Shown: positions 25,972 to 39,400 of the stretch, piece after piece | Numbering within the stretch: the stretch's first letter is position 1 | Layout of the letters: each line of letters starts with the position of its first letter | Source: Hybos culiciformis | Lineage: Eukaryota > Arthropoda > Insecta > Diptera > Hybotidae | Length of the DNA stretch: 64,000 nt | Direction: 5' to 3' | Assembly (NCBI GenBank): GCA_964007475.1 | Contig: OZ023273.1 | Location: forward strand, 136,125,308 to 136,189,307 | Notes under the pieces: generated by a model | The model's database searches: none | What the model saw: the letters and a program-made list of their open reading frames with translations, nothing else | What the model was told of the DNA's origin: nothing | Made by a program: the position numbers and the translations under genes

Positions 25972-26208
25972 TTGTCTTTTAGATTTTCTCATTCGAACTT
26001 AGAATCTCCCTTTAAATATGAAATTGATCAAAAAAAAAATTTAGGAATTTATTTCCCTATGAATTCTATAGAATTAGACTTAAAATCAAATCTTAAAAAA
26101 ATAATAAGTCAAAGAAATTACGACATGTTAGTAGCTTTCGTCTCTCAGTCTAAATGTCAGAGCGAAATTTTTCATATTCCTAACAATAGTGCAACTTTGT
26201 TGTTTTAA
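25972..26208 (+). other. protein-like open frame, possible exon or pseudogene piece
   Basis: A 78-codon frame ending in TAA. A plausible acceptor (TTTTGTCTTTTAG) ends at about 25982, so the coding part would begin FSHSNLESPFKYEIDQ. It goes on through a mixed-composition stretch containing NYDMLVAFVSQSKCQ. It is more balanced than the noise frames nearby. No Met is needed if it is an exon, and no family is recognised. Chance or a decayed repeat are both live alternatives. Confidence 0.2.
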
Positions 26209-27846
26209 AATATAATTTGAAAAAGAAATCGCATTTCTGCAAGAATTAAATATGTTGAAAACGGATCATAAAAGTTTTTTAACCGATTTCCATTGAAGTA
26301 ACATCTTAACTAGAAAAACAAAAGAACACAGATAATGCGGAAACTTTTAAATTATTATTTTCTTTTTTTGCGTTTTTTTTTTTTCTTTATTCAAGAATAT
26401 ACATTATTTTTATATTAAAGAAAAATTAAAGGATAATGTTAACGCAAAATTTCAATCTTTTTTCCAATTTTTTTTTTTTTCTTTCTTTCTTTCTATTTTC
26501 TTTGTTTTGTATTTCAAAGATATACCTGATGCTCTCTTGAAAATAATTTTTAATTTTTCCATCTAAAAAAAAAATTTCATAATAATTTTTCTCTGATACT
26601 GATTTTCTTTTTATATATTTTTCAAAGAAATTTTATTCTGGTCGCTTATATATATATGTTTATTCTTGTTTACTGCTGAACTGTTGTTGTTTAAGTAAAA
26701 ATATACATCTTAACTTAATATTTTAAGAATTTCTATGCATTTTCACTTTGTATAGCAAAAAATTTCAATGTAATTTTTTTTTGCAAATCCAATAATTATA
26801 TTGAAAGAAAAAAACATTGATTTTTATTGCATATTTGAATCAGATTCAAAAAATTGTTTTCATCACTGCTGCTTTTCTAAGAAATTTAATAATTAATTCC
26901 TTAAATGTCAAAATTATCAAATATTTTAAATTGAAATATGTATTGCAATTGACCTGAAGTCAAAACATAACATAACAATAACTTTATTTTTCCAATAATG
27001 TTTTCAAAAGAGTTTTAAATAATTTCTCTATATAAGTATATAAATAGATTTCAACAAAAATCATTTAAGCATCAAAGAATTATTATAATTTTTTGATAAA
27101 TTATTATTTGTCCATAGCGGCGCATATCCTTGATCCATTGTGATATTTTAATAATGATTTGAAGCCTTTATTTATCGCGGATGAAATAAAATGAAACTTC
27201 AAAATGTCCATATCGCACACACACAAAAAAGTTTTTCATTTCTATAAAAGTGAAATTAATTTTTTTTTTTTTGTTTTAATGATTTTAGTCCGCAAAATAT
27301 AAACAACACATCCTTCCTATATTAGGTACCTATATATATATACACACAATTCTAATATGATATTTTCCAAAAGTTATGAACAATGGGAATAAACATAAAT
27401 TCAAATATTTTGTTATATTTAAACATTCAAAAGTCCATGAAATTGTAAATCAAAAATTTTGATTTTTGTTACTTTTTTTCTTATGTTTTTTTTTTTATAT
27501 ACAGATTTTGTAATAATAATTCCTATTAATCCTGATAATGTGGCTTATCTGTTTCCTTTAATTTAAAATTTCAAAAAATAAAACAAATTTACTACATGGT
27601 CAGAAATTATTTGAAAAACAATTTAACATAAATTCAATGAACCAAAAAAGCTATCTATCTTTCTTTATATTTCAATCAATGATATGTTCGCAGATATGTT
27701 ATTAAATGCTGTGCATTTATTTTAAGCTGCTTACAAAATTGATTTATCATAATACCTACCTACAATTGTAAAGATAAAAATATTTCAAACGAATGCATTA
27801 TTTTGAAATATTTAAAAACTAATTTAAAGAATATCCAATCCAGTAA

Positions 27847-27892
27847 TCAAATTTTCTATACTCTGTTCTGTCAAATTTTCTATACTCTGTTC
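27847..27892. repeat. 22-24-bp tandem duplication
   Basis: Two adjacent copies of a unit beginning TCAAATTTTCTATACTCTGT. Confidence 0.8.
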
Positions 27893-30332
27893 AGAAAAAA
27901 GTTACAAAAATTTCAATTTATTTTTATAAGTTTTTCTTTACCAAATTGTATGTTTTGGGAAGTTAATCAGAAGCATCAAACTTAGAGGTCTGAATATTTT
28001 ATGTTGCATATAATATATTAATATATGTGTAAAAGTACATAATACACATAATGTATATTAATATATAATGTATATTTTATACTTAGTCCTATTTTAATTT
28101 CAAACCACTGTCCCTTCGTTGCCAACAAAAAATAACATAACATAATGAACAGGACTTTATATCAAAAATTAGAGGATAAATTGTAAAAAAAAAAGGATAT
28201 TTGCACACATCAATCATATTTATTTGATGTTATGATTGAAGTTTATTGGGCTTTTAATCAATTTCTGAATTTTTTTTCTCATTTTTTTTTCCATCATCAT
28301 ATTATTTGATTTGAATTCAAAAAAAAAAAGTTACGAACATTTCAAATGAAGGATTTTTTTTACTATATTATAAATATAAATGTTATAATACGAAATAATT
28401 TATTTATGCATTTTATTTAGTATTCATAATAAATAAAAATCAATTATGTATGTACCTACAATGGATAAAATTTTGATATCAAGAACTCAATAACTTTTTC
28501 ATTAAATTATAGTTTTTATGTCCTCAAAAAAAAAAAACTTCAATTTATTTAGGATTTAAATAAAATTTTTATTAAAAATAAAATATAGATACCCGTACCT
28601 AGATATTTAATACTTATATGCATTATATAATTTGATTTTTAAACTACATGCGTGAACTCATGTAATTTTTCATTTTGATTAATTTAATTGTTTTCTTCTT
28701 GGTTAATATCGATTTACTTAAATATGTAAGAATTTGCCGCCATATCGGTCGATTTAAAAGTTAATTTAGATTAAATAAAAATCAAAATAACAGGAAGTTA
28801 ATATTAATTATTATTAACCACCAGAATTGTTTGTTCATCTTTCGTTTCCTACCACTTAGTGGTATTATTTTAATTTTATTTCACGTTAAATTAAATCATA
28901 GTTTTTACACTTTTTTTATATTGTAGATAGGAATAAAGCTTCGAATGTTTAGAACATTTAGAACTCCTCGAATACCTACATTACCAAACATATTTTTTTT
29001 AATTTAATTAACATGATTACAAATTAATTTATTGTAATAATTAAAATATTAATTAATATCCTGAAATTACAAATTATGTTGGGCAAAAAGTTTTTGTATG
29101 TAAATCAAATGCCACCATGTACTGGGTTTATACGTAATTCTGCATTGAATATAATATATAATCCGAATGTAAACTTTATAATTGGAATAATATTTACTAT
29201 ATGAATAATTCTTATAATCTTTATTAAATTTACAGTTTTTATAATCTTTAAAGCTTTCATATAATAACAATTATGTTATTCATATTACAATATACCTAGA
29301 ATAATAAGTATATGATTTTTAGAATATTTTTATAATATTTTATTGATAATATAATATTATCTCAGCTTCAAGGACCTCGCTTTCTTTTGTATTGATAACA
29401 CTTGCTTAACGTATAATATTCTGATCCAAATTTCTAAAATGATGTATAATAATAAATTTTTAAATGAAAACGTACGTTCAGTATTTCGATAATATTAACT
29501 TAAGAAAAAAAAAATTCTAAATTTAAATGAAGTCGCAATAAACATAAATTTGAAAATGTAATATTAAATTACATTAATATGGTACTATTAATCATAAACG
29601 TCTTTAAAATTTGAATAGTCCTAATAATTTTTATAATTTTGTTAATTTATTGCTTTTAAAATATCTTTAATTTTAATCATGTTATCGATTCAAAAAGATC
29701 GACAATAAATTATTTAACCTCTAAATTCAATCTTTTATTAATTATACTACAGGTACTTAGATTTTAATAATTTAAATTATTAAAGTATTTTATATCTAAA
29801 ATTAATAATTTATATAATTAAATTTGATAATTTAATATCATCAGAAATGAAAATTCTAATCAATACAAAAAAAAAACTTATGCAATAATTTTAAATTTTC
29901 TTTTTTATTGATTTATTATATTTCGAATTATTAATTTGTAATACTTTGAACTTATAAGAAAATGAATAAACAAAGTGTTAACTCTTGAATATTTATATAT
30001 AGATCTATGTATATAAAATTCTATAAAATTTTACAATTAATTGCAAAAAGATTTTCTTTTCACTTCAAATTTGTACATAATTTTTCATTTTCAAAAAGAA
30101 GGAAACTTTACTCTACATATTTCTATTAATATTGTATAAGATCTTTAATTAATGTTTTTTTATTAGCAAAAATCCAATAATGAAAAATTGAAATAGCAAA
30201 TAATAATAATAATAATAAAAGAAACAATTAAAGGATCACAAAAGTTCAGTAAATCTAATTCCAAAGTTTAAATTTAACAAAAATTTTGATTTTATGAAAA
30301 TGTATGTAAATAATAACAATATAATTTTGGGG

Positions 30333-30345
30333 GGAGGGGGGATTT
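30333..30345. other. isolated G-run
   Basis: GGGGGGAGGGGGG, two six-base G tracts separated by one A, in otherwise very AT-rich DNA. Too few separate tracts for a standard four-tract intramolecular quadruplex unless split G-runs are used. Confidence 0.6.
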
Positions 30346-30663
30346 AGCGAAGTTTTTACTTTTGAAGGCTTTGAAATTTACGTTTTGATTAGTAAATATT
30401 AATGAAAGCTGTAACTTGTGGAATTATATTGCTTTTAGTATTTTAAATAATATAATATTTGAATTTAAAAATATAGGTATGAACACACTAGAAAATCTTT
30501 ATGTCCTTTTGCTATTAAACACCGAAATAGAAACTATAATAGCTAAGATAGAATATAATGCAAATATTTAAACTTTAACTTACAACACATTGCAGATGAA
30601 ATTCTCTAAATTTAAGTTAAATTTCAAAATAAACTTCTTCATCATTGATGCTGGTGATATAAA

Positions 30664-30734
30664 TGGAGTAACTTTTGATGGCCCGAATTTAAGAAGCTAA
30701 TTTAATAATGATAATTCGAGCGCCAAAAGCTACA
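30664..30734. repeat. imperfect inverted repeat (hairpin-forming)
   Basis: Arms of about 23 bases, with GTAACTTTTGATGGCCCGAA on the left mirrored by TTCGAGCGCCAAAAGCTAC on the right, with about 20 bases of loop. There are several mismatches, mostly in the middle of the arms. Pre-miRNA-sized, but there is no expression evidence; a small decayed MITE is the likelier reading. Confidence 0.4.
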
Positions 30735-33700
30735 TTAAGTGAATAAGATTAATAAACTATAAAAGTTTAATATTCTTAAATTAATTTTTTATCGATTAAA
30801 ATCTAAACTTTGAAAGACCCGTAGTTATCTAATAATAAATCACCAAAAATTTCGCCTATTATTAAAAATATTTCGCATCCCAACAAATTTTCAGTTCGGT
30901 AAACTTATTATGAAAAGTTTTTTTGTAAGAAAATTTTTAAATTGAGAAAATTTATATTTTTAGACCATCTCATTAAAAATCACACCAAAATCAATTTATT
31001 TTTATGGGAAGGTATATAAATTAAATATAAATTGATAAAAAAAAAAAAAACAAAAATGTTTTTCCTTATTTTATTTGTACATAAGATTAACAGGAATGGA
31101 AAGGAGAATGTTTTGTATACAAAACAAAAAGAAAAACTAATTTAAAAGTAAAGTGGCCCCATTTTCTGAAGTTCTTGAAAAATTAAATGTACAAAGAAGA
31201 AAAAAAAAAGAAGAAAATAATATATTTTTAAATCAAGAAAATTGAAAATAATAATTAAAAAGCTTCTTTAAAAAAAAAAAAAAATACTTTAAAGGAAATA
31301 AATCACTTTTGTTTGTATTTTTTTTTTTTAGAAAATTATGTATACAAGATAAAAAGGATAAAATAAAATATAACTGTTAATTAACATTGGTTTATGTTGC
31401 TTATGCTGCTGCTGAAAATTAAAGAAGGAAAAACTTAAGAAAATTATGTAATCAAAAAGAAAGAAATTAATTTTCTTTTTTGTTTTTTTTTTTTTTTTCA
31501 ATAAAATTAACATTCAACTAAAATATTAATTAAATTTTAAAATTAATTATGTTTTTGCATTTGTTTAAGATAAATGACTTCTTGTATATAGAATTCGACG
31601 AACTGAACTTTTCAAGTCCTACTCAAGCCTAGAACTTAAATGAAGAGGAGACCGTGCTAAGCTTACAAATAAGTTCGAGTTTAGAAATAAGTCGAAGGAT
31701 AATTAAAAAATTCCTATCCTTCGACTACCACATCAAATTTCATACAGCATTCCGCTTAAAGTAAATACACATGTTTTCAGCATGAACACTCTGTATAAAG
31801 TAAACAAATATCCAAATTCATTCATAAAATAAAACTCACAAACATATAAAAGAATTAACCAAAATAAAAATTTAAATTTTTCATTCTATTTATTTGAATA
31901 AAAAAATATTTTATATAAATATAAAATCCTATTGATACTTTTATTTAATTTTATTTGATTTTAAGAATATTATTTGTTTGTAAAAAAAATCAACAAACCA
32001 TTATCCTTGTGATCATTTTATAAAAATTGTCTTATGATTTTATTTTTTTTTTGCTTTCACAGTCAGAAAATCGTCGTTATCTTTACAAAAAATATGTAGG
32101 AAAAAAAAAAGCAGAACATACCTAATCCTTTTTTATATATTTGTCTAACATTCTTGTCGTTCACCACCGCATCCTAGAATAATTTTAATGTATGTTTATA
32201 ACATTACCCTAATAAAAAAAATAAAATAAACTGATAAAAAATGAAAACAAAACCCAAAAAAAAATAATTTTATCCAGGTATATAATACGCAATATACAAA
32301 TTTTTTTTATTCCCAAAAAAAAAGGGAATTCTTATGTAGATAACGAACATTTTTTTGTACATAAATTTATAGGCATATAAAAACTTTCAAACCTTTATAT
32401 TTACTCGTCGTACATCTGACATTTTAGTTCTTTTGGTCATTAAACTATAACTAAGTGTCCTTTATTATGTACATATAGATAGATATATATAAATATATTG
32501 GAATTGTGTCTACTTATACCAATAGTCAAAATGTGATTTTTTTTAAGGCCTTTATTTACTTACATAAATCTACTCTGTTTTTATGTTATGTTTTAATGAG
32601 CTATGTGTTATGTTTATTTTCTATTTTCTAACTCGTACTCCCCATTACAACTATATATATATAATTATGTACTATTTTTAATTCTTGTAGTTAATAATTT
32701 AGTTTCCTTATTGTGGTTATAATTTTACAATTTCAAACGGACACAACTAAATCAATTTTTTGCCATAAATGTAAATATGACATCAAAATCAATTTCACAG
32801 ATAATTAAGGCAAAAAGATGAAAAATTGGAAAACATTTGAGTATAATTTCCATTCAGGAATTTTAACTTAACCTTTGTCTCTCCGTTAAATTTGTTAATA
32901 AAAATGCATTCTTTAAAAAAAAAAATCAATGATATTCCCAACCCCTATATGGATACAATAAAGTGGTACTTTAAACATTATTTGTAAAGTAAATAGAATA
33001 AATATTTACTTACATTATTAATACATAATATGATAACTTCTTTACATATTCTTATAACATAAGTATATATAAGTAAAATGCTTCAAATATAAATTTTCAA
33101 TAATTTTACATAGAATTTGAAGTAAAAAATACATTATAATAAAAAAAATATGAAATCCTTTTATTTTTTTAAAATAAACCCTTCAAGGACATAATCAAAG
33201 TACCTACGTATTTTAAATTTTTTTTTTACCAATAGAAAACTATTGAGATGTTGTGAGTTATAAACGATTTTGTTAAGTAGAGAGTATCGAAAACGAAAAA
33301 AATTTTCTATTCTACGAAGAAAACTTGATTAATTTTTATGCATCTTATTCGAATAAAATTTTGAGCTTTGACTTTTATTCACTAATTTTTGTGTCAGAGT
33401 TTAGTTAACAAATAAAATTTACAATTTTCAATAATTTCTTGTCGTTTGCGATTTTCCATTATCATTAAAAAAAATTTTACTTGACCTGATCTATAAAACA
33501 ATCAAAACTATTTCATGCAATTCATGATAATAACTTTTTTTTTTATTTATTTTATTTCCCATTTTATTACTATTAACTTGAGGAAATTTGATTTTTATTT
33601 TATTTATTTTATTTTTTTTCCAAATTCGCAGACAAAAACTACCAATGATTTTTTATTGTTTTTCTACAACACTCTTGGGAACAATTTTATTGAATTTTCT

Positions 33701-35661
33701 TTAACATAAAAAAAAACAAAAAAAAAAAAACATACGGAAAAAGAATTAAACATATTTCCTAAAAATCGTAAAAGCTTTTTATCAAAATTTTTGCCTAAAA
33801 GCCTTTTATTTTCTATTTTATTGAAATATGTTCTCGTAGTATTTTATTTCTTGTTATATAAATGACAATTGATATTAAAAAATAAGAAAAATTGCGCCAA
33901 TATTGACTTAAGATATAACCAAAAAAAAAATAAAAAAATTTATATATATTTTATAAAATTTATTTTCTGTAGCAAATCTTGATAGAAAAAAAGAAATTAT
34001 TTTTTCTATTCAATTTATAATATACGTTCATCAGCTCATTCATATTTATTTAGGAAAATATCCTTTTTAATAAAAAATAAAATAAAATAAAAAAATAAAA
34101 AAATCCGCATTATAAGCAAAACATAGTTTTCCCATAGTATGTACACAAATATATATAAGGTTTACACTAAATAAAGTTTTTCAAACAAAAAATACAAAAA
34201 AAAAACAAGAAAATTTATTAAATATTACCTTTTTATGTACAATGGGACTATGTAGAATATTTTTTATTTCTATTTTTTTTTGTCATATTATGTTAATTTT
34301 AAAAACTCTTTTTTTTTTTATTGTTATTGCCATATTTAAAAAAGACAATTAATTTTTATCTTTTTTACCTTTAAGACCCAAGAAAATAATAAAAAAAAAA
34401 AAAAGTTAAAAATAAATTTCATAAGTTTTTGAATTGATAATTGACAGGGAGTTCACATTTTTCTTTTTCGCATTTCCATGTAGCTAGTTTGAAAGTTTAT
34501 CATTAATGTTGGTTCTTTTTGTTCGAAATGCAACAATAACTTCAATATTTCAATCAATAATTTAAAGGATTCTTATTATCTTATTTGTAAATTTTAATAT
34601 TATCTAAATTCATAAAAGTATTTTATTAAATTTACTAGAAAAATAAATTGATAAATATAATAAACTATCTTTCAATACATATTTTACTATATAATATATA
34701 TATGCTTTACATAAAAAAATGTACATTGAATATAGTCTTATACATACCTCTAAAACTATGTAGTATAAGTTTTTAATTTCAAAATAATGTAAGTTAAACT
34801 AAATGAAATAAATAAAAAAATATATTTTTCTCAGTTTCGGCAGAATCAATAATTTCCGGAAAACCAAATAAAATTTCTACTAAAATTGAAATTGAATATG
34901 AAGTTCTTTTTGTTTTTTTTTTGTAAACTCTTTAGACGTTTCCACTAAGTTTACATAATTAAAAACTTCAATATTCCCACAAAATCATGCTGTGGAATTA
35001 AAAACCACTTTGAGAAATATCGAAAAAAAATATATATATACATATATGGTTTCCAACTGTGAAATAAAATATGATTTCCTTGAATTCCAATTCAAATATA
35101 AATTTAATCATTTAATACGAGAATTTCTCATTTCAATTTCCGTTGAAAAAAAAATCATTTTTCATTTCAAGTAGAGTGCAAATTTTTAGCTAAACAATAT
35201 TTATAATCTCTTATGCTCAAAAAGTTATCCCATTTCAATTATTCAATAATAATAATTAAGTTTCAAGCGGGTATATATATTTTGTTAATAAAAAACCTTG
35301 GTAACTATATTTCTAAGTGATTAAATAAAAATTGAACTAAGTATAATATAATTATTTATAATTTGTCAATTGTTTATCTCATCTCTTAAGAAGTTTAGTT
35401 TGTGTACAGAATATTAATACTTTTCCAGATTGATGTATGCGTAAACTTGATTCATGATAAAAAGAATTCCATCAGATATTTTTCTCTGAATGTTATGCAA
35501 TAATACTTAACAATCATCAGAATGTATATTGATAAAATAAAAAACAAAAACCTGCATGTTGTTTCATCCAATAACACATTATATTAAATCTAAAGTTAAC
35601 AACATGAATTTCGTGATTAATAATTTAAATATTAAAATCATTTAAATCGTTTATCGATTTA

Positions 35662-35690
<29 letters not shown>
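35662..35690. repeat. (AAT)n microsatellite
   Basis: About nine trinucleotide units. Confidence 0.9.
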
Positions 35691-35692
<2 letters not shown>

Positions 35693-35944
35693 GTATTTAA
35701 AGTAAACCTAAGTAATGCGACCAAGGTTGACATAATTAATATGTTTACTTTAGAAACAAAAATTTATCGCTGAATATCAAAATAATGTGCATAATAAATC
35801 TCATTAAAATTTCTTATAATTATATTAACTCAAAGTTCACACATTTCGTGTGCGTTTCAATAAATATTGCAATTTTTCAATTTTTTTTTATTTTTTTTTT
35901 AATTTATATATACAAGTTAAACACATATTATATTTAAATTTGAT

Positions 35945-36140
35945 AGTAGATTATTGAATATGGAAACTAAATTTGTTATTAATTAAGAGTTCTGTATACA
36001 CAAAAATACATTGACACGAGTCAATACTTATATCACGAGACCGCAGGTCGAGTGATATAAATTGACAAGTGTCAATGTATTTTTGTGTAAATACAGAACG
36101 AGTTGTATAACAAATTTTGTTTACATATCTAATATACTGT
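35945..36140. mobile_element. palindromic fold-back element
   Basis: Almost the whole element folds on itself. The strongest part is GTTCTGTATACACAAAAATA at 35989-36008, pairing with the arm ending near 36099 (ACAAAAATACATTG mirrored by CAATGTATTTTTGT). Outer arms match more loosely (AAATTTGTTAT on both sides). The loop end is CACGAGACC GCA GGTCGAGTG at 36034-36054, an island of G+C. The outer ends are fuzzy, so boundaries are good to about ten bases. No coding capacity. It could be a short MITE, and transcribed it would form a long hairpin RNA. Confidence 0.65.
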
Positions 36141-36286
36141 TTTAATGCGTAGGGGAGAGGTAGTTGCAAAGAGAGAATATTTTTTCTTCTCATTTTTTCT
36201 CATTTTTTTTTTTTGTATTTGGTTGTATTGAAATATTGTGAAAGATATTATGTTTGTTTAGGTATTACGTAATATTCAAAACGAAA

Positions 36287-36395
36287 CATCTAAATGATTT
36301 CATTATTTACGCTGATGCATCTAAATTTTTTCATTATATACGCTGATGCATCTAAATTTTTTCATTATTTACGCAGATGCATCTAAATGATTGCA
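36287..36395. repeat. 31-bp tandem repeat, about 3.5 copies
   Basis: CATCTAAAT recurs at 36287, 36318, 36349 and 36380, an exact 31-base period. Each unit also holds TTTCATTATWTACGC and GATG. It begins about 145 bases after the palindromic element. Confidence 0.85.
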
Positions 36396-36400
36396 TGTGT

Positions 36401-39400
36401 ATTGACGCATATAATACTCTATTTAGTGATCTAAATTCTATAGCACTAAATACAACATAACGATCCCCTATGCATTAAAAGTTTTTACGCTACTTTAAAT
36501 TATTCTCAATATTGCGTCCATATATTTCAATTCGTTTTTTTTTTTTAATAATTCTATAAAATTATATGAGCACAGCGTAATTCTGTTACAACGACTGACT
36601 AAACATTGTAATAAATTAAATATTTTATGAAATATACTATCTGTAATAACTCAGGGAAAATTTTGGAAATTAAAAACAAGATGAACATAATTTAAAAAAA
36701 TTTGTAAACTGCATAAAAGTCAATAAACGAGAAATATTATTAGTTTTCAGTAATTATTCCCAATTATTATAATGGTTGTTCATAATGTACATTAACTAAA
36801 AAAGAAAAACATCCTGAAAAATGGTACAGTCCGCTAAAAGATATCAAAAATTAAAATCATTACTATTTCCCATATCTGATCTTCATGGTGTTAAATTAAA
36901 AAGGCGTTAAATTACTTGATTCTTTAAAATTAAGTAAATGTATTTGAAAATGAAAAATTTTCAATGAAGTACATCAAAAAAATTTTTTAAAAGTTTACCC
37001 ATATAGCATTATTAAAATTCAAAACTACACTACTGATTATTATTCTAAGATTCCTTTGACGGAAACACTTGCTTTCAAAATTTAATGCACTTGAGTCACG
37101 CAATCTTTGTTTGAATTAAAATTAAAATATGTATAAAGTAAAAAAAAATACTTCGAAGTTGAAATAAAAAAAAAAATAAAATAAATACAATATTTTATAG
37201 CAATATGATTAATTTAAAATTTAAAATAATAACTTTTCCTTGAACCAGAAATAAAACAAAACAAGAATTAAGATCCAAAATAAACAAATTTAAAACATAA
37301 TGAGTAAAATACAAATTTGTGTGGATGCCATTATTAAACTTATACTCAGTAAGCATAAATTTAGTTCAAAGTTGTGTTTAGAATTTAGATTTTAGATGAG
37401 TAAGTCTTGCTGGAATGTTCTACAGATGCAAGGACTCACTTTCGCTGCAACTGCTTAAATTCTCATTTTTCCCAACATTATTGTCAACTCGTATCCTAGT
37501 AAGGTTTAGGGATGTTAATTAAGTTAAAAATTGTTAATAAACTATATTACAACAATAAAAAACTGAAGAAATACAATTAAATGTACATTAAGAGAAATAG
37601 AATAGTAATAATACGTTATAAAGTTAATGTCAAATAATACTATGCTATGAACATTTTATGTAAAAGTAATGATTAAAATTTGATTTAATGCGAATACAAG
37701 TAAAATTATTCGACACAATAAAGTTGCATCGTGGAATTTTTGAATTTATTATGATTTAGATGGTAATGTGTTAAAAAAAAAAATTTGTTAAATAAATTTG
37801 ATTTGAACCCGAAGCAAAATATATGTAGACATATATATTACTATCAAAGGGTTAAGAAAAATCTCTGTACACAATCATTTATCCCCCTTTTTATTTTATT
37901 TTATCTTATACCTTTTTCCTAAAGAAAATTATCGCACATATACCTCAAAGTATCTTTTAACAATATTATAAATCCCTTTACAATTCCAATAAAAATAAAT
38001 TTAATTTTTTTTTTTTTTTTTTATCAAAAAAAACTAAGCTAAATTTTATTTTATGTAAAATGTAAATATAAAATATCAAGGAGGTAAATGTATACTGTTC
38101 GATTTAAATTTAAATAATAATAATATTTGTAAACTGCTTTTACTCAAAATCTTTGAGTTGGTTCTTTTATTCAAAAACTCTTTTCCAGTATTGTTTTGAT
38201 TTTAATGGTGACTACAACAACTAAAATGTCACTACGATATCCGACCAGAAGATTTTGATTACTTCAATTTATATCGACTGTGCGTTGTTTTAGAACACTA
38301 TTATAAGCACTTAAGTTTGAGAACTTTAAGTTTAAATGTACATTTCAATAACAATAAGCCTTTAAAACATTTAAAAAAACCAGGACTTACATTTAAAACT
38401 AATGAATTTTTATTTATAGAATACTTACATATTTATATTTTTTTTACATTAAACATATTTAACATCATTCTTAATTTATTTTTAATGTTAAAATTTAAAA
38501 TTTCTCATCTATACCAATATATTTTTTAACCGAACTTCAGTCAAAATAAGAAAATGTATATAATATTTCACATTGACTGACATTTTATGTAATATTCTCA
38601 TACCCAAGGATTTGAATATCCTATTAGTTTAATGCAATTTTTAAATCATTAATTTTATATATACCCAAAAAATTTTATATAAAACCAATAATTAGAGATC
38701 TTAATTCTATATAAAAATCCTCAAATTTTGATGCAGTACCATAAATTTGGAAAAATCCATTAAATGAAGCGATGCTAAAACAAACACCTTTCACATCTAA
38801 TTATCGCTAATTGTTCAAAAAGATAAATTATCTTCCAATTTTCCCTACAAAAAAAAAAAAGATATATTCATATTCCTCCAATTGAGTTTTATGCAAATTA
38901 AAATAAATTTGCATTAGAAATTTAACAGTGAAATCCTTTTAAAATTTATAACAACTACATAGCTTTACTATATAAAAAAAATCTTTGTAAGCATAATGGT
39001 CAAAATTACATTATGGATAATGTACATACAAATCGCTATCATACCATTATTATACAATGAAGCCAGTTCGTTTGTTTAATTTTATTTTTTCGCCATCTTT
39101 TTACAAATTTACGTACCCCGTAGTTATTTCTATTGTCAAGGATAAATGAAATAAAATTAATTTAAAACAACTTAGGGCATGCACTATCCAATATAACTTG
39201 TTTATGTAAAATGTGTGTCTAATGAGGGTATTAGTAAAATGGTATATTTCTTTAAGTTTGTAAATTAGTTTGTTATAACATATAGCTTACACTGTGCATT
39301 TAAGTAAATACCTGCTGTAAAAAAAAAGCCTTTACTAATCTAGTCTATCAATTTTAAAGCCCTGTATGTGGTTTTTAAATTTTTATAAGTTTGCGTTTGA

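Larger units (their letters stand above)
18681..35944. other. AT-rich gene desert with relics
   Basis: No gene I can support over about 17 kb. It holds the palindrome at 20092-20109, degenerate repeat traces at 19809-19920, 23560-23880 and 26240-26310, a protein-like fragment at 25972-26208, a 24-bp tandem duplication at 27847-27892, a G-run at 30333-30345, an imperfect hairpin at 30664-30734, a short hairpin (GTCGAAGGATA / TATCCTTCGAC) near 31691-31726, and AAT microsatellites at about 30200 and 35662. The remaining open frames are low-complexity and non-coding in appearance. Confidence 0.5.

Noticed and set aside
29067..29270. Minus-strand frame ending in HLIYIQKLFAQHNL, briefly considered a mariner-like transposase trace
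   Set aside because: Too short and Tyr/Lys-rich; no catalytic motif and no inverted repeats around it.
30333..30345. G-quadruplex
   Set aside because: Only two G tracts separated by one A; a standard four-tract fold is not evident.
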